NCBI GenBank assembly: GCA_009792885.1
Contig: WMCF01000030.1
Span: 3,258,635 to 3,322,634, forward strand
Reading direction: 5' to 3'
Length of the DNA: 64,000 bases
Source of the DNA: Eremophila alpestris peregrina
Lineage: Eukaryota > Chordata > Aves > Passeriformes > Alaudidae
Shown here: positions 24,358 through 37,100 of the stretch, one piece after another
Numbering within the stretch: position 1 is the first letter of the stretch
Layout: the number at the start of each line of letters is the position of its first letter
Notes under the pieces: model-generated
Databases searched by the model: none
The model's input: only the letters and a program-made list of their open reading frames with translations
Told to the model about the DNA's origin: nothing
Made by a program: the position numbers and the translations under genes

Positions 24358-27300
24358 GGCACTTAAATGTGCTAAACATAATATAAGCTAGAGAATTCCG
24401 AAGTCTGGCAAGAAGTTTACTACATGCCAGGGACTGTTTTCACTTATTTTAAAAGACAAATAGATGGCCAAGATACTGAATTTGAAATGACACCTGCTGA
24501 GCTTGCATCATGGTGACTCTGACAAAGGATATTCTTGTCATAGAAGACTTTCTCAGTAACAGTTTTCATTCAGGACTTTGTCCTGTGACTTCTTTGCCAT
24601 GTTGGGTATGGCACAGATTCTACAGCTTTGGTTTCTTTCTGTGTGAAATTGATTTCCTTACCTACTTCACAGGAATATCTGCTGTGTAAATTATCAGTAC
24701 TTAGGCAATGCTGAGGGAGGAAGGGACTTCACAGCCTGGAAAGGATAGAAGGGTGCCTGCACATGGCAAGGGTATATACAGTGTACACAAATTTGCGTGT
24801 ACAAGATTTTACCTGGGAGCCAGCTAAGGACAGAGATGCCTTCACTCATCTGTAACTTTATTGATGTACCTCCCTGTGATATCTGTGCTACTCCTTGTGA
24901 AAGCCAGTGCTTCTCAGGAATCCATCTCAGACAGCTGAGGAAATGCCCTGTACTATGCAAATCACAGATCAGCACACTTACTAAAGGAAATGTTTCCCAA
25001 AACTGTCCTGTCATGATATCACACTTGCAATTTGTGTGCTCCAGAGTTAATACCTGCCAGCACCTCCCACACAGTGGCCTCTAAGATACTTGTTTGTTGT
25101 CAGTTTATATGGTTAAGGAGATGAGTGGTGTCTTGGAAACTGTTGTGCACAACCTGCAGACAAATGCTGCTGTTGATGGAGGTGTTGTCTGAGAGTTTTA
25201 GAGTGTGGTATTTGTGTGTTACCGACCCCACAAACCTTCTGTCACTATACACTGGTGCCACCTTTAGTTCTCTCTGCCCCTTCAATATCTTCTGCTTTTT
25301 AGTATGCCAGTACTACACTCCTGCTGAGCAGCTGCCTGTTTGGCATGACTCATGCCAGACATTTGGCTATTTTGGACAAATGGGGATAGGCTATTTATCC
25401 CAAATAGCTGCCTGCCTTGGATAGCACATTACCCTGAATAATGGAAGCACTATCAACCAAAAAATCCTTTAGAATTCTTCTGCCTGCACCTCATATTGCA
25501 GCAAAGAATCCAGAAAACATGCAAATAAACTATTAATGCAGCAGATGATGGGAGACACACTTTTGAAATGATAACTTGGTTTGACTTGGTTGCACCCCCA
25601 CCAAGGCAAGGCAGCCACTTTCCCTGGGTGCAGGGTCTGGGAGCTACTCCAGAGCTCTGTGCCCCAACCCTTGAGGAGTCCTCAGAAAAGTGCAGGTACC
25701 CTAGTGACTTCCCTAGAGCTATTGCTGCTCCCTGGTTCCCTGGTGGCAGGCTTGCCATGGAAACGTTTCTGAGTGTGGGGGTTTTTTTGTGTTTTTTTTT
25801 AATGCTGTTGATTCACACACCAGAAAGAGCAACTTTGGGTTTGAAAATCTACTGGGCATGTTCTACCCAGAGAAACAAAAAGCCATACAGTTAGGGTAGA
25901 AATCAGAACCTTCTTTGCTCTGTTTACCTGGAGATAGCTTGTATAGGATATGAAATTCAAGGGGTGTCATAGGAGTTTATAGTGTCTCAGGAACAGATAA
26001 AGGGGACTTGAAAGAATTTTCTGTCTTGACACAGACCCTCCTGGGAGAGCTTTTTTCCTTTGCTTTTGCACTTTTTTTTTTTTTAGGTTTCCCAATCTTG
26101 TAATGGATGCATTGTAATTTATAGTAGATTCTTGCCTAACGATGAATGATGTAGTTTGCTAATGATGGATTTGGTTACAGTTTGTGTGTGTTGTAGAGTG
26201 AGAGATGATTTTATCTTGTTCTGATGGAGGACTCAGGTTACCAAGAAGTCTTTATAGCCCTTTATCAATCCACCAGTGGAGCCACCGCTTTAAAATGTGG
26301 GATTTTTCTCCTTTCTCCTCCAATTCTTAATGAATTTTAAAACAGCTTTCAGAACTGATTATTTCAGAGCACTGCTGTCCCACATAGGCATGTTTGTCAT
26401 CATTTGCACTGGTCAAATTTCCACTGTTTTCAGCATCTGATGGAAGAGTGCTGGGTATGAAAAGAATGTGGGGTCAGACCCAGAGAGAAAGAAATATAGA
26501 TGGACCAGCAGCAGGGCCAGTGCCCTGGTGATCATTAGGGTGAGCTGGTAATAGCAGTGGTAGCTAGCAGAGGGAATTGGTGGTAAATGGAAGACTCACA
26601 TGGATTAACCTGCCAGGCTTGTTTTTAGAATCTGTTCTTCATCCACTTCAATGGCTCATTGGCATCCCTTCCCCCTGCCTATCTCATTTGAACAGTTTTA
26701 ATTTATTTTTGTATTTGGGAAAACATGTTTTACATCACTAACATCCTGATATTTGGTGTGTTATTTTGTTTTAACTGGTGGGTTTTTGTGGGTGTTTTTT
26801 TGTTTTGGTTTTGGTTTTTTGTTTCATTTGTAAACTAATTGGAAACAATGACAATTTTTAATCAGATTCGATCCATATAATTTAGATATATGTATATAGT
26901 TAATTTACAGCTGTTCACAAGCGTTATTCAGTCCACTATTTTTTCTTGTAAGCACTTTTTTCAAAGGCAGTTTCAATAAAATTGGTTATTTCTTTTTCCT
27001 TGAAGAGGAATGGGGAAAAATATTTACCTGCAAAATGCTTTGAAATTTTAGCCTTAAAATATGAAATTAGTACATGAAAAGGTGGCATTCAATAACAGTA
27101 TTTTGCAAAGGTGTATGAGATCTGCCACAATCATCTGTTTGTCTATGATAATAATCAGAAGAGTTCTGTATCTCTTATCACAATTTTTTTTCTCCAGAAA
27201 GACTACCAGTATGCTGCACACAATATAGAATTTTCAAATTTTGAAACATTTTGTTATTATAGTAATGGCTATTGCTGTTCCTAACACATCCCCTGTCAGA

Positions 27301-30300
27301 TGGCTTAAAAAATTTATGCCTTGGTTCATGCAAAAAAAAAAAAAAAAAAAAAAAGGGGGGGAGGGGGGAAAAATAAAAACAAAGGTCAAAACTTTTAAAA
27401 TGTCACTTCTTCTACAGTTTTGCATAGAAAATACATTGAAGCAGTGGGAGGGCTCCTTGCCCATAGAAACAGGCTGTAAGAAAAGAATGTTATCCTGCTG
27501 CTGTAGTTTCCACTTTCACTGGCAGCTGCGGGCTGAGCAGAAAAGCACTGTGGGAGCCTATTGTTACCCCAGCTGGGTAATAGTTTTCTTATTTTACAGT
27601 CAGCAGCCAAGGGGGGTTGGGGTGTCTCAGCAAAGTGCCTGAAAATATAACTCCTGCAAACAGATCACTTTCTCCTTCCCCATGAGAAAGAGGGATCCAT
27701 AAATCTTTTATTTTGTTTCTTTCCTCTACCAAGGTAATTAACTATTCCAAAAAAAGATAGGTTTGTTTTCCAAATAAATTTATGCTGTGTGGAAATGTTG
27801 CTCTGAAAGCTGTAAAATTCCACATCTCTATTGGAAAGCTCAATAATATCCTTTTTTGGTGGTGGTGTTTTTTTGGTTTTGGGGTTGTGGGGTTTTTGTA
27901 TGAAATTTGATTTCTGAAAAGTAAATTCTGCATGAATAAGCACATATGGATGACAACCCACATTTTTACCAGAACAAAGTTTTGATAGGAAATGGAGGAG
28001 GTGGTGAGCAAACTTTGCAAAGCCTTTCTTTTCCTGGCAGGGAAAGGGTGAGCACCCCTACAAAAGTGGCACACATGATTTTATGTTGAATAGTTGTAGC
28101 TTGTAAGTCTGACTCTTACAAGACTTTAGGTTTCTTTTAGTGCTGGCTTATCCAAGTGAGGGCAACTATTTATGTCACCAGAGCAACTCGAGTTTAAGGA
28201 AGGGGAGCAATGACAAAACCATTGTGCTCAGAAGGCTCTGCTCATGTCTTTCATTTCCTAACAACCAGAATTTGCAAGACCAGCTGCAAAGGAAGACAAA
28301 TCTTGCCTGTGGTGGGAAAGTTGACTAACTGAATGATTTATCTCCTTGGCTTCAGGTGTCACCACAGTTCCTGGGTGAAGTCCTGCAGAGCACTCCATCA
28401 GTGACACGTGAAGGTAAAACAACCTCTGGTCAGATGGATGAGAGTAAAGATGCAGTGCCCAGTTGATGGGCAGGTCACAGCTGATCAGAGGACTATTTTG
28501 ATCAGAGGAGAACCTATCCCCAGGGCTTTTTCCTGTTGCAAAGTCTTTGAAGCCCCTTGGAAAGAAGGGAGGATCTGCCACAAAATGGGTGTAGACCTCT
28601 TTACTACCTAGGAACATTGAGGAGTTCCTGGAACAAATCTCCCTCTCTAGAGTGGTGGAGGGGAGTAGGCAAGAGGAGTACTTCCCTTACCACTCAACCT
28701 AATCTCTCTGCAAAGTGTTTTCTCTGGAGCTCATGCCAGAGGAATGTCTGGATCATGCCCAGGCTTCTTATATTGATGTACTTAGCTTTAATCTTGTAGT
28801 TTGTGGTGGTGGTGGTGTCACAATATCACTGGGTTCATGCTGCTGAGCCCCTGCTGCCTTTTGAAGCTGGATTACAGCTTGCTTGTCTGTGTTCTCCCAC
28901 TCCTCCAGACCTCAGGGCAGATAGAGTTACAATTTCTCTCCCTGACTTGCCTTGTAGTGTCTCTCTTCCATGGGTGCCATATAGTCAACACTTGCTGACT
29001 GATGTGGCTGGCTGAGTTCATGGGATGAAACACAGACATGTGTGATGCATCTGCTGTTCCTTATTTCTCTTCAGTTCCTGCATCTGTGGTTTTCGGGTTG
29101 GTGGAGACACTGCTTCCCTGTTCTACAGAGAAACCTTCTAGGATGGACATATACTGGGTGCATATGCAATTAGGATGGACTCAGCTATTTGTATCACGGG
29201 AAGATGAAGGCATGTGTGGTGGGAGCTCCCTGGAAATAGCCTAGCACTGCCAAGGTGTCTGCTCAAAACTTCGGGAAGTCTGTGGCTTTGCTAAATTTGC
29301 ATATATACCCTCTGATGCTCTCCACCACACTGGAGGAAAAAACCTGACTCTCCAAAGGGAGAACCTTAGATCAAGGTGTCCTGGCTGGCAGTACTGAAGG
29401 TTTGTCCAGCACATATTCCTAGATCCCAGAGGTGAGGTATAGATATAGCCTGTCTGTTGCGCAGGGAGAAAGAAAGGGCTGAAACTTTGAAAGCAAAAGA
29501 AGCCAAGCTCCACACATTTTCTGGATTATCTTGAACAAAGGCAATAGGAATAGTATTGTGGAAAAGAGTGATTCATTCCTTGCTTCCATACTTCCTCTGC
29601 AGATATTTTCAAGGGAATGAATGAGCAACATTAGAGTTTGGCATTTAGACCAATGACAGCAACATAAATAACATACACTTGTTACATCTGTCAGCATGGA
29701 TCCCCAGATCAAGCTGTGGCATGTACTTGCTTTTACAGGCCCTAGATTCAAGCCCAGATATTAAACAAGCATGGTTTTGGAGATTATGAACATTCATAAC
29801 AGCAGAGTTGAGCCAGAACTGAACAGGTGTTTTTGCAAACCCAAAGGATGGATTTTCAAAACTTCACCCTGCATTTCAAGCTAAAGAAATTCCTGTCCTT
29901 TTCTCCACAAACTCTCATCTTAGTTCTAAGCCTGCCATGCCAACAACCACTCTGGCATACCACACATAAAGAGGAACACACTTTGTTTTTTATATCAGCC
30001 ATGGTCCAACTGTGTGAATCACCAGAATCAGGGGAGGCTGATAAAGGAGGCCAATGAGCTCTTCTCTGCTCAGAGAGCTGGACCAGCTTTCCTACCTAAA
30101 ATCTCCCTCATGCTCCAAAGAGAAAGCTGTTTGCTGGGAGATCATACCTGAGGGCATCTGCTTGGTAATGCAGCAGGGTAATGCATCATGCTCTGGCAGA
30201 AACAGCTATAGATCATTTACCCCACAGGAAGTTTTGTTAAGGGTTAAGGACCAGTTCATGCAATGCCTGTGAATCTTCCCCAACAGAATTCACACTCTTC

Positions 30301-31214
30301 TAAATGTTTGAAAACATATTGAAAGACTGCAAGCCTGGAGTGTGATGTGGGAGTACACAGTCATTACAGTAAAATGGTTGGCTAGTCTTCTGTGATTAGT
30401 TGATTTTGGGTTAAGCTCGTCCTTTATTTCTAAGAACATTTCCAGCTAGTTGAAGAAATAGCTGAGAAGCACAGGATTCCTGTATATTAAGTATCTATTC
30501 AGAGCCGTGCTTCAGACTACAGTACCTCTGTGACCTTTTCATTCTGGGTAATAAGCAGGTAACTCACTAATTTCAAAGACAAAAGGTTTGTATTGCTTGA
30601 ATGAACCAAAATTTGTCAGTGAAAGCAGTGGTAAAAGGAAAGACAGGGCAAGGAAATTTCCTGTTTTATCACTTCAGGAAACAGGGTTAAATACACTGTG
30701 TAAATGCACACAGATACATACAGACACACAGCAGTTCCATTCATATTATTACTTTAAATTTGATCTCTATAATTACTTAAAACCTTATTTTGTTCTCTGT
30801 GGAAGTGAAGTGTTAATTAGAAATGCCACCATCCCACCTCTTTACCCCCTGGGTGCATGAACTGGGTGTCTGGCCAGACCAACAGATACATGTGCAGTCA
30901 GTGCCATAACTCTCTGGTGCAGAGTTTACAGCTCCCTTTGTGCTGCCTGTTCCACACTCAGAAGAAAAGACACAAGTGAGCAGGTGCTTTCGGTCTATGG
31001 AGAGGTTTACCTGGACTTGTGAACTGCTGGTGCCACGAGCTGAGCAGAAGCAGTTTCACTGTGTCTAACAGAGCACAAAGCTGGAGCTGGATAATGTTTC
31101 TAAGGTCCTAGGTATGTCACCTGCGACTTGGCACCACATCATCTTGGTCATGCCATTTTGGGTCAGGGCATGGAGACAGCTGGTTCCCATCTGACTGCAA
31201 AATGGCCTGTAGCC
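23316..31214. other. Non-coding unique sequence
   Basis: No gene was recognised. Simple tracts are T-runs near 24340-24357 and 26072-26084, a GGTTTT-rich tract at about 26781-26826, a GGT/T-rich tract near 27861-27898, and (GGT)n near 28803-28818. A small perfect hairpin (GCTATTT/AAATAGC) lies at 25390-25408. Confidence 0.5.
27332..27371 (+). repeat. A23 run followed by G-rich run
   Basis: Twenty-three A (27332-27354) are followed at once by G7-A-G6 and then A5. The abrupt A-to-G switch makes a 40-base pure purine tract. Confidence 0.85.
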
Positions 31215-31330
31215 ATCCCCTGCACAAAAGAGGGTGGAGAAACAGATGGTGGAGTAGTTTGCCCAAGGCCACACAGGAGGTCAGCAGGAGAAGCAAGAGT
31301 GGAGCAGAAATCCCTGTGTCCCACAACAAT
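31215..31330 (+). mobile_element. MIR-like SINE fragment
   Basis: The sequence contains GAGAAACAGATG followed by TTTGCCCAAGGCCACACAGG, then GGTCAGCAGGAG and GGAGCAGAAATCCCTGTGTCCC. This order closely follows the second half of the mammalian-wide interspersed repeat (the TTGCCCAAGGTCACACAGC region and the GAGCCRGGATTCGAACC region). MIR is an ancient tRNA-derived SINE with degraded copies in birds. A database alignment would settle it. Confidence 0.55.
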
Positions 31331-32511
31331 GATTCATCTCCTGAGTTCACTGTCTGATAGGGTCTTACTAAGGAACAGCATATTTAAAGTCTAGGCAAAA
31401 CTCTATCTATTTTCCCCATTGCCACCTCTCTGTGAGCAGAGCCATTTGTGTCTGGCAGAAAAACATGGGAAGGTTGTGTAGAGTTTTCTTTGATTCATTA
31501 AAGTTTGTAATGAACTACCAAACACATAGAAAGAATCCAACATCATCCAAAGAGAGACCAACTTCCACTGCAAGCTTTTGGAATTGTTGCCTACTCACAT
31601 TACCTTAGCAGAAAATGGTACCCTCATGGGCAGCAGGTTTGTCTCATTTGTCTTCAGCCATCTAGATGGACAAGCTAAGCCAGATGTCTATGTCTCTTCT
31701 AGAACCAATGGAGAGAAACAGAGCTATATAATTTAGACACCAATCTAGGGAAGACTTGAATTGCCCTTCAAGGTCCCTTTGTCATAATGCATCTTAGCCA
31801 AGTAGTTTAGTCTGGAAAGCCAACATTTAGAGAGTTTACATTTTATATGAGAAGTTATGCTTTGGGAATGATGCTCTAACTTCAATAGGGCCAGGTTTCA
31901 CTCCTTGGTTTTGCCTGTTTATACAACATCTCTATGTTCAGCATACAAATACTGCACACAATAGATTAAAATCTGCCTTCTTGCTCACAAATTCATATGG
32001 TTTTTGAAGACTTGAACTTTGTGGGGGCCCAGTAATTAGAATGGAATTTGTCATCAGCCTCACTCATAAAAAATATTTGTCTGTTTATGTTTTATTTTCA
32101 GGTTATTCATCCCTAAAAGCTTTGTCTTAACTATGGAAGGATTTAATAAAATTAAAAAACCTCTTCCTTTAATCCATTTTTGCTTTTTAAGGTGAATTAC
32201 AATATATTTTGGTAGGTAAGTGCTTGTACCCCATTTGAAAACATAAGAAACACTGTTGACTTATAGAAGACCTTTTCTGTTTGATAAAGTTTGTGTGTGC
32301 ATAAAGCAGACAATTAGTTTTAAAAAGCAGAAATACAATGCCCGAGTTGCAGACTGTTAACTGTAATGTATTTTTATTTTGATAACACTTTAAAATTGCT
32401 AAGATTTTGCACTGATTCCATGTTAGGCATTATAATGTAGCCACTCTGTATACTAGAAAATCACTGCTTCTTCAGGAGCACTTGTTAGTGTAGTTTTTGG
32501 GTACTGTTTAC

Positions 32512-32515
<4 letters not shown>
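31331..32515. other. Non-coding unique sequence
   Basis: AT-rich with no gene or repeat recognised. Confidence 0.5.

Positions 32516-32545
<30 letters not shown>
32516..32545 (+). repeat. 30-base T run
   Basis: An uninterrupted run of 30 T, the longest homopolymer here. No LINE or SINE body is attached on either side, so it is not an obvious retrotransposon tail. Confidence 0.95.
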
Positions 32546-32547
<2 letters not shown>

Positions 32548-32799
32548 CCTTTAACTACTGGCCATTTCCCTTAAATTACAGGGAACTTTGTTTGTGCTAA
32601 AGGAAATAAGATGCTGGCCTTTAACCCTGAGTTGATGCAGAGCTATGCTGTGGTATTCTTTGGAGAAGAATCTAGTATTTGGGAAGTTTCAGGCACTTCA
32701 TGCATTTTGGGGAACTGAATGGACTCATTGGTCTTCCAAGAGACCAGTAGGTCTACTTAGACATTTTACTGAAAAACAGACTGTGACATTGAGGATGGG

Positions 32800-32972
32800 A
32801 AACAGGGACAGAGGTTGTCCAGAGGGGCAGTGGATGCCCTATCCCTGGAAACATCCAAGGTCAGGTTGGACGGGGCTCTGAGCAACCTAATCAAGATGAA
32901 GGTGTTCCTGTTCATTGCAAGGGATTGGACTGTAGAGGCCCCTTCCAACCAAAACTGTTCTTTGATTCTATG
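32800..32972 (+). mobile_element. CR1 LINE 3'-end fragment
   Basis: The block CAGTGGATGCCCTATCCCTGG, then AGGTCAGGTTGGACGGGGCT, GGGATTGGACTGTAGAGGC, CCCTTCCAACC and the terminal TGATTCTATG are the typical final 170 bases of CR1, in plus orientation. It is 5'-truncated and non-coding. Confidence 0.9.
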
Positions 32973-33345
32973 ACTGAAAGGGTGCTGTGAATGGAGTTGA
33001 CAAGTTGCTAATTATGCAGTTTAACATGACCAAGGACCTACAAATATTTTGTGACTTTCTCCCTTTTCCACAATCTTCATGGCTACAGGTTATCTCAAAA
33101 GTACATCTTCAAAATATGTGTTTAAAACTATAGGGAGAAAGTAGTCCCTAGATGTGTCTTTTCCCATTGTCTACAAAGGGAGTCTTTGGGTCAGATGAAT
33201 ACAGGGCATAGATCTTTGGGTCAGACATTGCATAAGATGCTCCCAAGGATATTCCAGTAAACTTGGAAAAGCATTAGCCCATTGAGGAGAAGTTACATAT
33301 GATTTTTGTCTATTACCCCGTTATATTGAAGTGTGGCTGTTCAGA

Positions 33346-34010
33346 AACACAGAATCATAGAATGGTTTGGTTGTAGGGGACCTTTAATGTCATCTAGTTC
33401 TAACCTTCCTACTGTGGACAGGGAATATTGCACTTGACCTGGAGCCTCATCCAACCTGGCCTTGAACAGATCTAGGGATGGGGCATCCACAGCTACTCTG
33501 GACAGCCTGTTCCAGTGTCTCACCATCCTCATAGTGAAAAATTTCTTTGTAAGACCTAATCTAAACCTACCCTTCTTCAGTTTAAAGCCATTCCCCCTTG
33601 TCCTCTGTGGCCTTCTCATAAGCTCTCTTTAGGGCTTTACTGGATGGAGGCTGCTACAACATCTCCCTGGGGCCTTCCCTTTGCCGGGCTGAACACTCCC
33701 AAGTCTCTCAGCCTGCCTTTGATTATTTAGTGGCCTCGTCTGGACTCATTCCAACAGGTCAAGATCTTGCACTGGAGGCTTCAGAGCTGGATGCATCACT
33801 CCAGGTGGGGTCTCACTGGGGCAGAGCAGAGGGGCAGAATCCCCTCCCTTTCCCTACTGGCCACACCTCTTCAACACAGCCCAGGATGCAGTTGGATTTT
33901 GAGTTGTGAGCGTGCATTGCCAAGTCATATTGAGCTTCTCTTCCACAAATACCCCCAAGTCCTTCTCCCCAGGGCTGGTCTCATGCCATCTTCCCCAGGG
34001 CTAAACATCC
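33346..34010 (-). mobile_element. CR1 LINE 3' fragment (about 660 bp)
   Basis: The 3' end at 33346 reads ACAGAATCATAGAATGG. Minus-strand translation at 33619-33341 shows the CR1 C-terminal block (QRTRGNGFKL, KKFF, VRHWNRLS). Upstream lie the CR1 blocks TCTCAGCCTGCC, CTCCAGGTGGGGTCTCAC and CACAGCCCAGGATGC. It is 5'-truncated near 34010 with several in-frame stops. Confidence 0.92.
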
Positions 34011-36835
34011 ATTGATAAAGGCCTGTAAACTGCAGCATTTTCCTCTTTTGCTTTCTTTTGTCCCAAATCTGCCCTTTCCCTTTATTAATAATTCATATGT
34101 CCATTTCCATAAAAGGAAATTATCTGGTTTTCCTTTCAAATTTAAACAGATTATATTTGTCTCCAGAACTTTGAGTTTCACGTTACTCTTTTCCATTTTT
34201 TTCATATACAGAGGTGGACTCCACAAAAACATCTATTCTCTGCTTTTCTTCCATGAACATGTTCATTTTTTTGTAGGATGATCTGCAGAAACACAGCTGA
34301 GTGTAGAGGATGATGAAGAGGAAACAGTTCGGGTTTTTTCTCAAATGGAAACTGATGGGAAAACAAAAAGCTACTAATTTAATATTTTTTAAAATACATC
34401 TCTGGTATCAAAGGCAAAACAATCAAGGTATGGGACTCAGTTGCCTATATGGGAATGTTTACGGTTATTTTAGGCATGCAAGGTACCTATTTAGTTGCCT
34501 TCACCTGCTCCTCCGTAGGTAGCTCAGAGGCTTTCTAACACGTCTGCCAACATCTGGCATCTAAAGTAGTTGATCAAAGACTAGGGAAAATGCCTTCAAG
34601 TGGCATTTGTGTGCCTGTGTTTGCAAAGTGAATCTTGCCATGTCTTTTTACTTTCATTTGTGGTAATTTGCCTTGTGTCTTCTTTAGAAAAAAAATAAAT
34701 CTAATTTAATTTCAGCTGCTGTTTTTCTCCAGAAAAATCCCATATTTGATATATACAATATTGGTTGATCTCAGGCACTTTTCAGTAGAGATTACACAGA
34801 AAGTGGCTGAAGATGCAACTCCCAAACACCACTCACATGTAAAGTACCAGATATACGTGTTCTTTTAGTAATTACTGGATGAAAATATCGCATTACAGAA
34901 CTTATTCTGCTTGAAGAATATTTGTTTGTGGAGTAGTGATTCAAAAATTTGTGGAAAGGAGATCTGAGATTGAACACCTGCAGGCTAAAGGAGTCACTGA
35001 AAACTGACACTTGTTCTCCTGGGGAAGATGTTGCCCAGTAGGAATGATGTGGAAAAGTCACCACCATGTTTTTTCTAATGTCTGTGTTTTGAAAAGAAGT
35101 AGTGAAGAGCAGAATAGACTAACCCTTTCATTAGAAACATGACACACCATGGGAATTATTTGAAGACAAGTCACCTTCACTGCAGACCACAACAAGATCC
35201 TGAAGTTCTACAGAGGGCTGAGCCCCAAGATGTGTTTCTTTCTAGTGTTTCTCTTGGCTGACTCTTGCAGTGCCCTGCCCAGCAGGATGTGCTCAATGTC
35301 CCCATCACTGGCCCATCCCTCTTCTGTGTGAGGGCCTGGGGGTTCATTTTAGACTCCTCTTGAAAGCCCATGTACCCAAAATCATCACATCATCTAAAGT
35401 TTAAGCACCATGTCTTCTTTCTTTCCATTCATCCACTGTAAGAGACCAATATATTATAAACAGGCTGAAATCACCACATTATTTTTATACAGACATGTAA
35501 TGACTAACATGTACAGCAGATTTTATAGTCTTAATATTCCTTTGATGACTACTAACCTGAGCTAGTAAAGCCCCTTAAGCAGTTCCAATTGTCATCAAAG
35601 ATCAGATGGGATGTAAAAACTAAAGGTGATGAAAGTGTTGTATGAGATGTCTCTGTAAAAAAAATACATCTTTCATTCAAGTAATTTCCTGGCAATACCC
35701 CTGTGAACAGCAAAGAGAATTTTGTGTGAGTAAGAATTGGTTGAAGATAGCAAAGATAGATCTACATCCTGGATATCTCTACCATGCATTTTTGTAAGAA
35801 GTAGCACTGGGATGTATCACATCCTTAATTCATAACAACTGGTAAATGGAGGCTCTTTCTCACCTTGGTTTGCATTAAATATTTCTATCTTATCTCTTTT
35901 TTTTTGCTGTTGGGTCTTTGCTGAAGGAGAGTTTACTCTTCTGTGGAATTGATAGCCTGCTCTGCTAATGCCATTCTTGTGTGCAGGTATCCCTGATTCT
36001 GCAAGAGAACTGAGGTCTATGAAAGCCACTGATGCCCTTTGCCTCCTGTTCAAGCCCCTGCTGACATTGTTATTGCCTGACTTGCAGATCTGCTCTGAGC
36101 AGCAGCTTTGGCAAGTCTACTTCTTCAGAGCCACATCCTCTCACACACCCCTTGGTTTCCCCAACTTTGGGGTGAGTTAAGGCAGAAGACATATTTCTGT
36201 TGGCTGTGCACTTTCCTTGGGAAATATAAAGCTAGAGAACATTGCTGGGCTCCTGCCTCCAGCCTCCTCCCAGAGGGGACTCCAGAGTTTTCTGGGAAAG
36301 CTGAGAGTGTCATCACAGCTGTGGCTGCCTGCACACCAACACAGATCTCCATCAGTAAATGCCCTGTTTGGCTGTGTCCCTGCTGTAGCTGGTACAAATA
36401 CTCTCACATTCCAGAGCTACAAACCCTTCCCATCACATAGATGGGCCCATAAGAGTTCCACCACCCTTACAATTCTGCTCAAGATGCAACATTGACTGAC
36501 CTGAATCATGTTTTAGCAGGTGTTTTTCCATAAATGGAAAAATAAATTTAACCTTTGTGAGAAATTGCCTTAAAATAGAACATAAGATACACACAATTTT
36601 TCTGTGGGTTCATTTTTTGTTTCCTTGGAAGTTAGGAACTAGAAGAATGTTTCCTTAAGAAGCTTTTAAAAAAAATTCACGTGTTAGTAAGGGTAAAGGT
36701 ACAGCAAAACAAGGTATGAGTGGATGGAACAACAAGCAAATCTGTTTTAAGAACTCCTTCTCTCTGCAAAGTTAACAATGACTGAATAGTAAATTGTTTT
36801 TTAATAAGTTTTGTATTCTCCTGGGGTATGGTTAA
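34011..36835. other. Non-coding unique sequence
   Basis: No gene was recognised. Short frames near 35968-36495 overlap on both strands and lack domains or splice context. Confidence 0.5.
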
Positions 36836-37100
36836 AGGGTTAATTTAACGCTTGACCCATTAAAACCGTTGAGTGCAGTGAGAACCTTGTAAGGCTGATC
36901 AGATGATTATTGCTGGAAGATAAGTGGCTGAAAACCGAGCCTCACTAGTTCAGGTAATCAAGGGAAATTGGCATAAAAGAGAAGATGCGGCTGAGTAAAG
37001 ACAGAACAGCTACCTGAGATTCTATTACTTGTCGTCTTTCAAGCATAATAATGAGATTATAGTAACCCTAAACTGGCTGAAAACAGAAATCTGGCTGTCT
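36836..37100 (+). promoter_or_regulatory. CpG-retaining promoter-like block (LTR or conserved element)
   Basis: Five CpGs survive in about 200 bases of AT-rich DNA. An inverted CCAAT (ATTGG) stands right before CATAAAAG at about 36972-36979. A second CpG-bearing patch with an AATAAG signal follows at about 37418-37500. This layout would fit a solo LTR from about 36.8 to 37.53 kb, but I could not find a clear TG...CA pair with target duplication. A conserved enhancer is the alternative. Confidence 0.25.

Noticed and set aside
25390..25408. 7-bp perfect hairpin
   Set aside because: Short AT-rich stems of this size are expected by chance in 64 kb.
27332..27354. A23 run as a retrotransposon poly(A) tail
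   Set aside because: No LINE or processed-pseudogene body lies upstream, and CR1 elements do not end in poly(A).
33341..33619. 92-residue minus-strand frame with an HWNRL motif
   Set aside because: It is CR1 ORF2 sequence.
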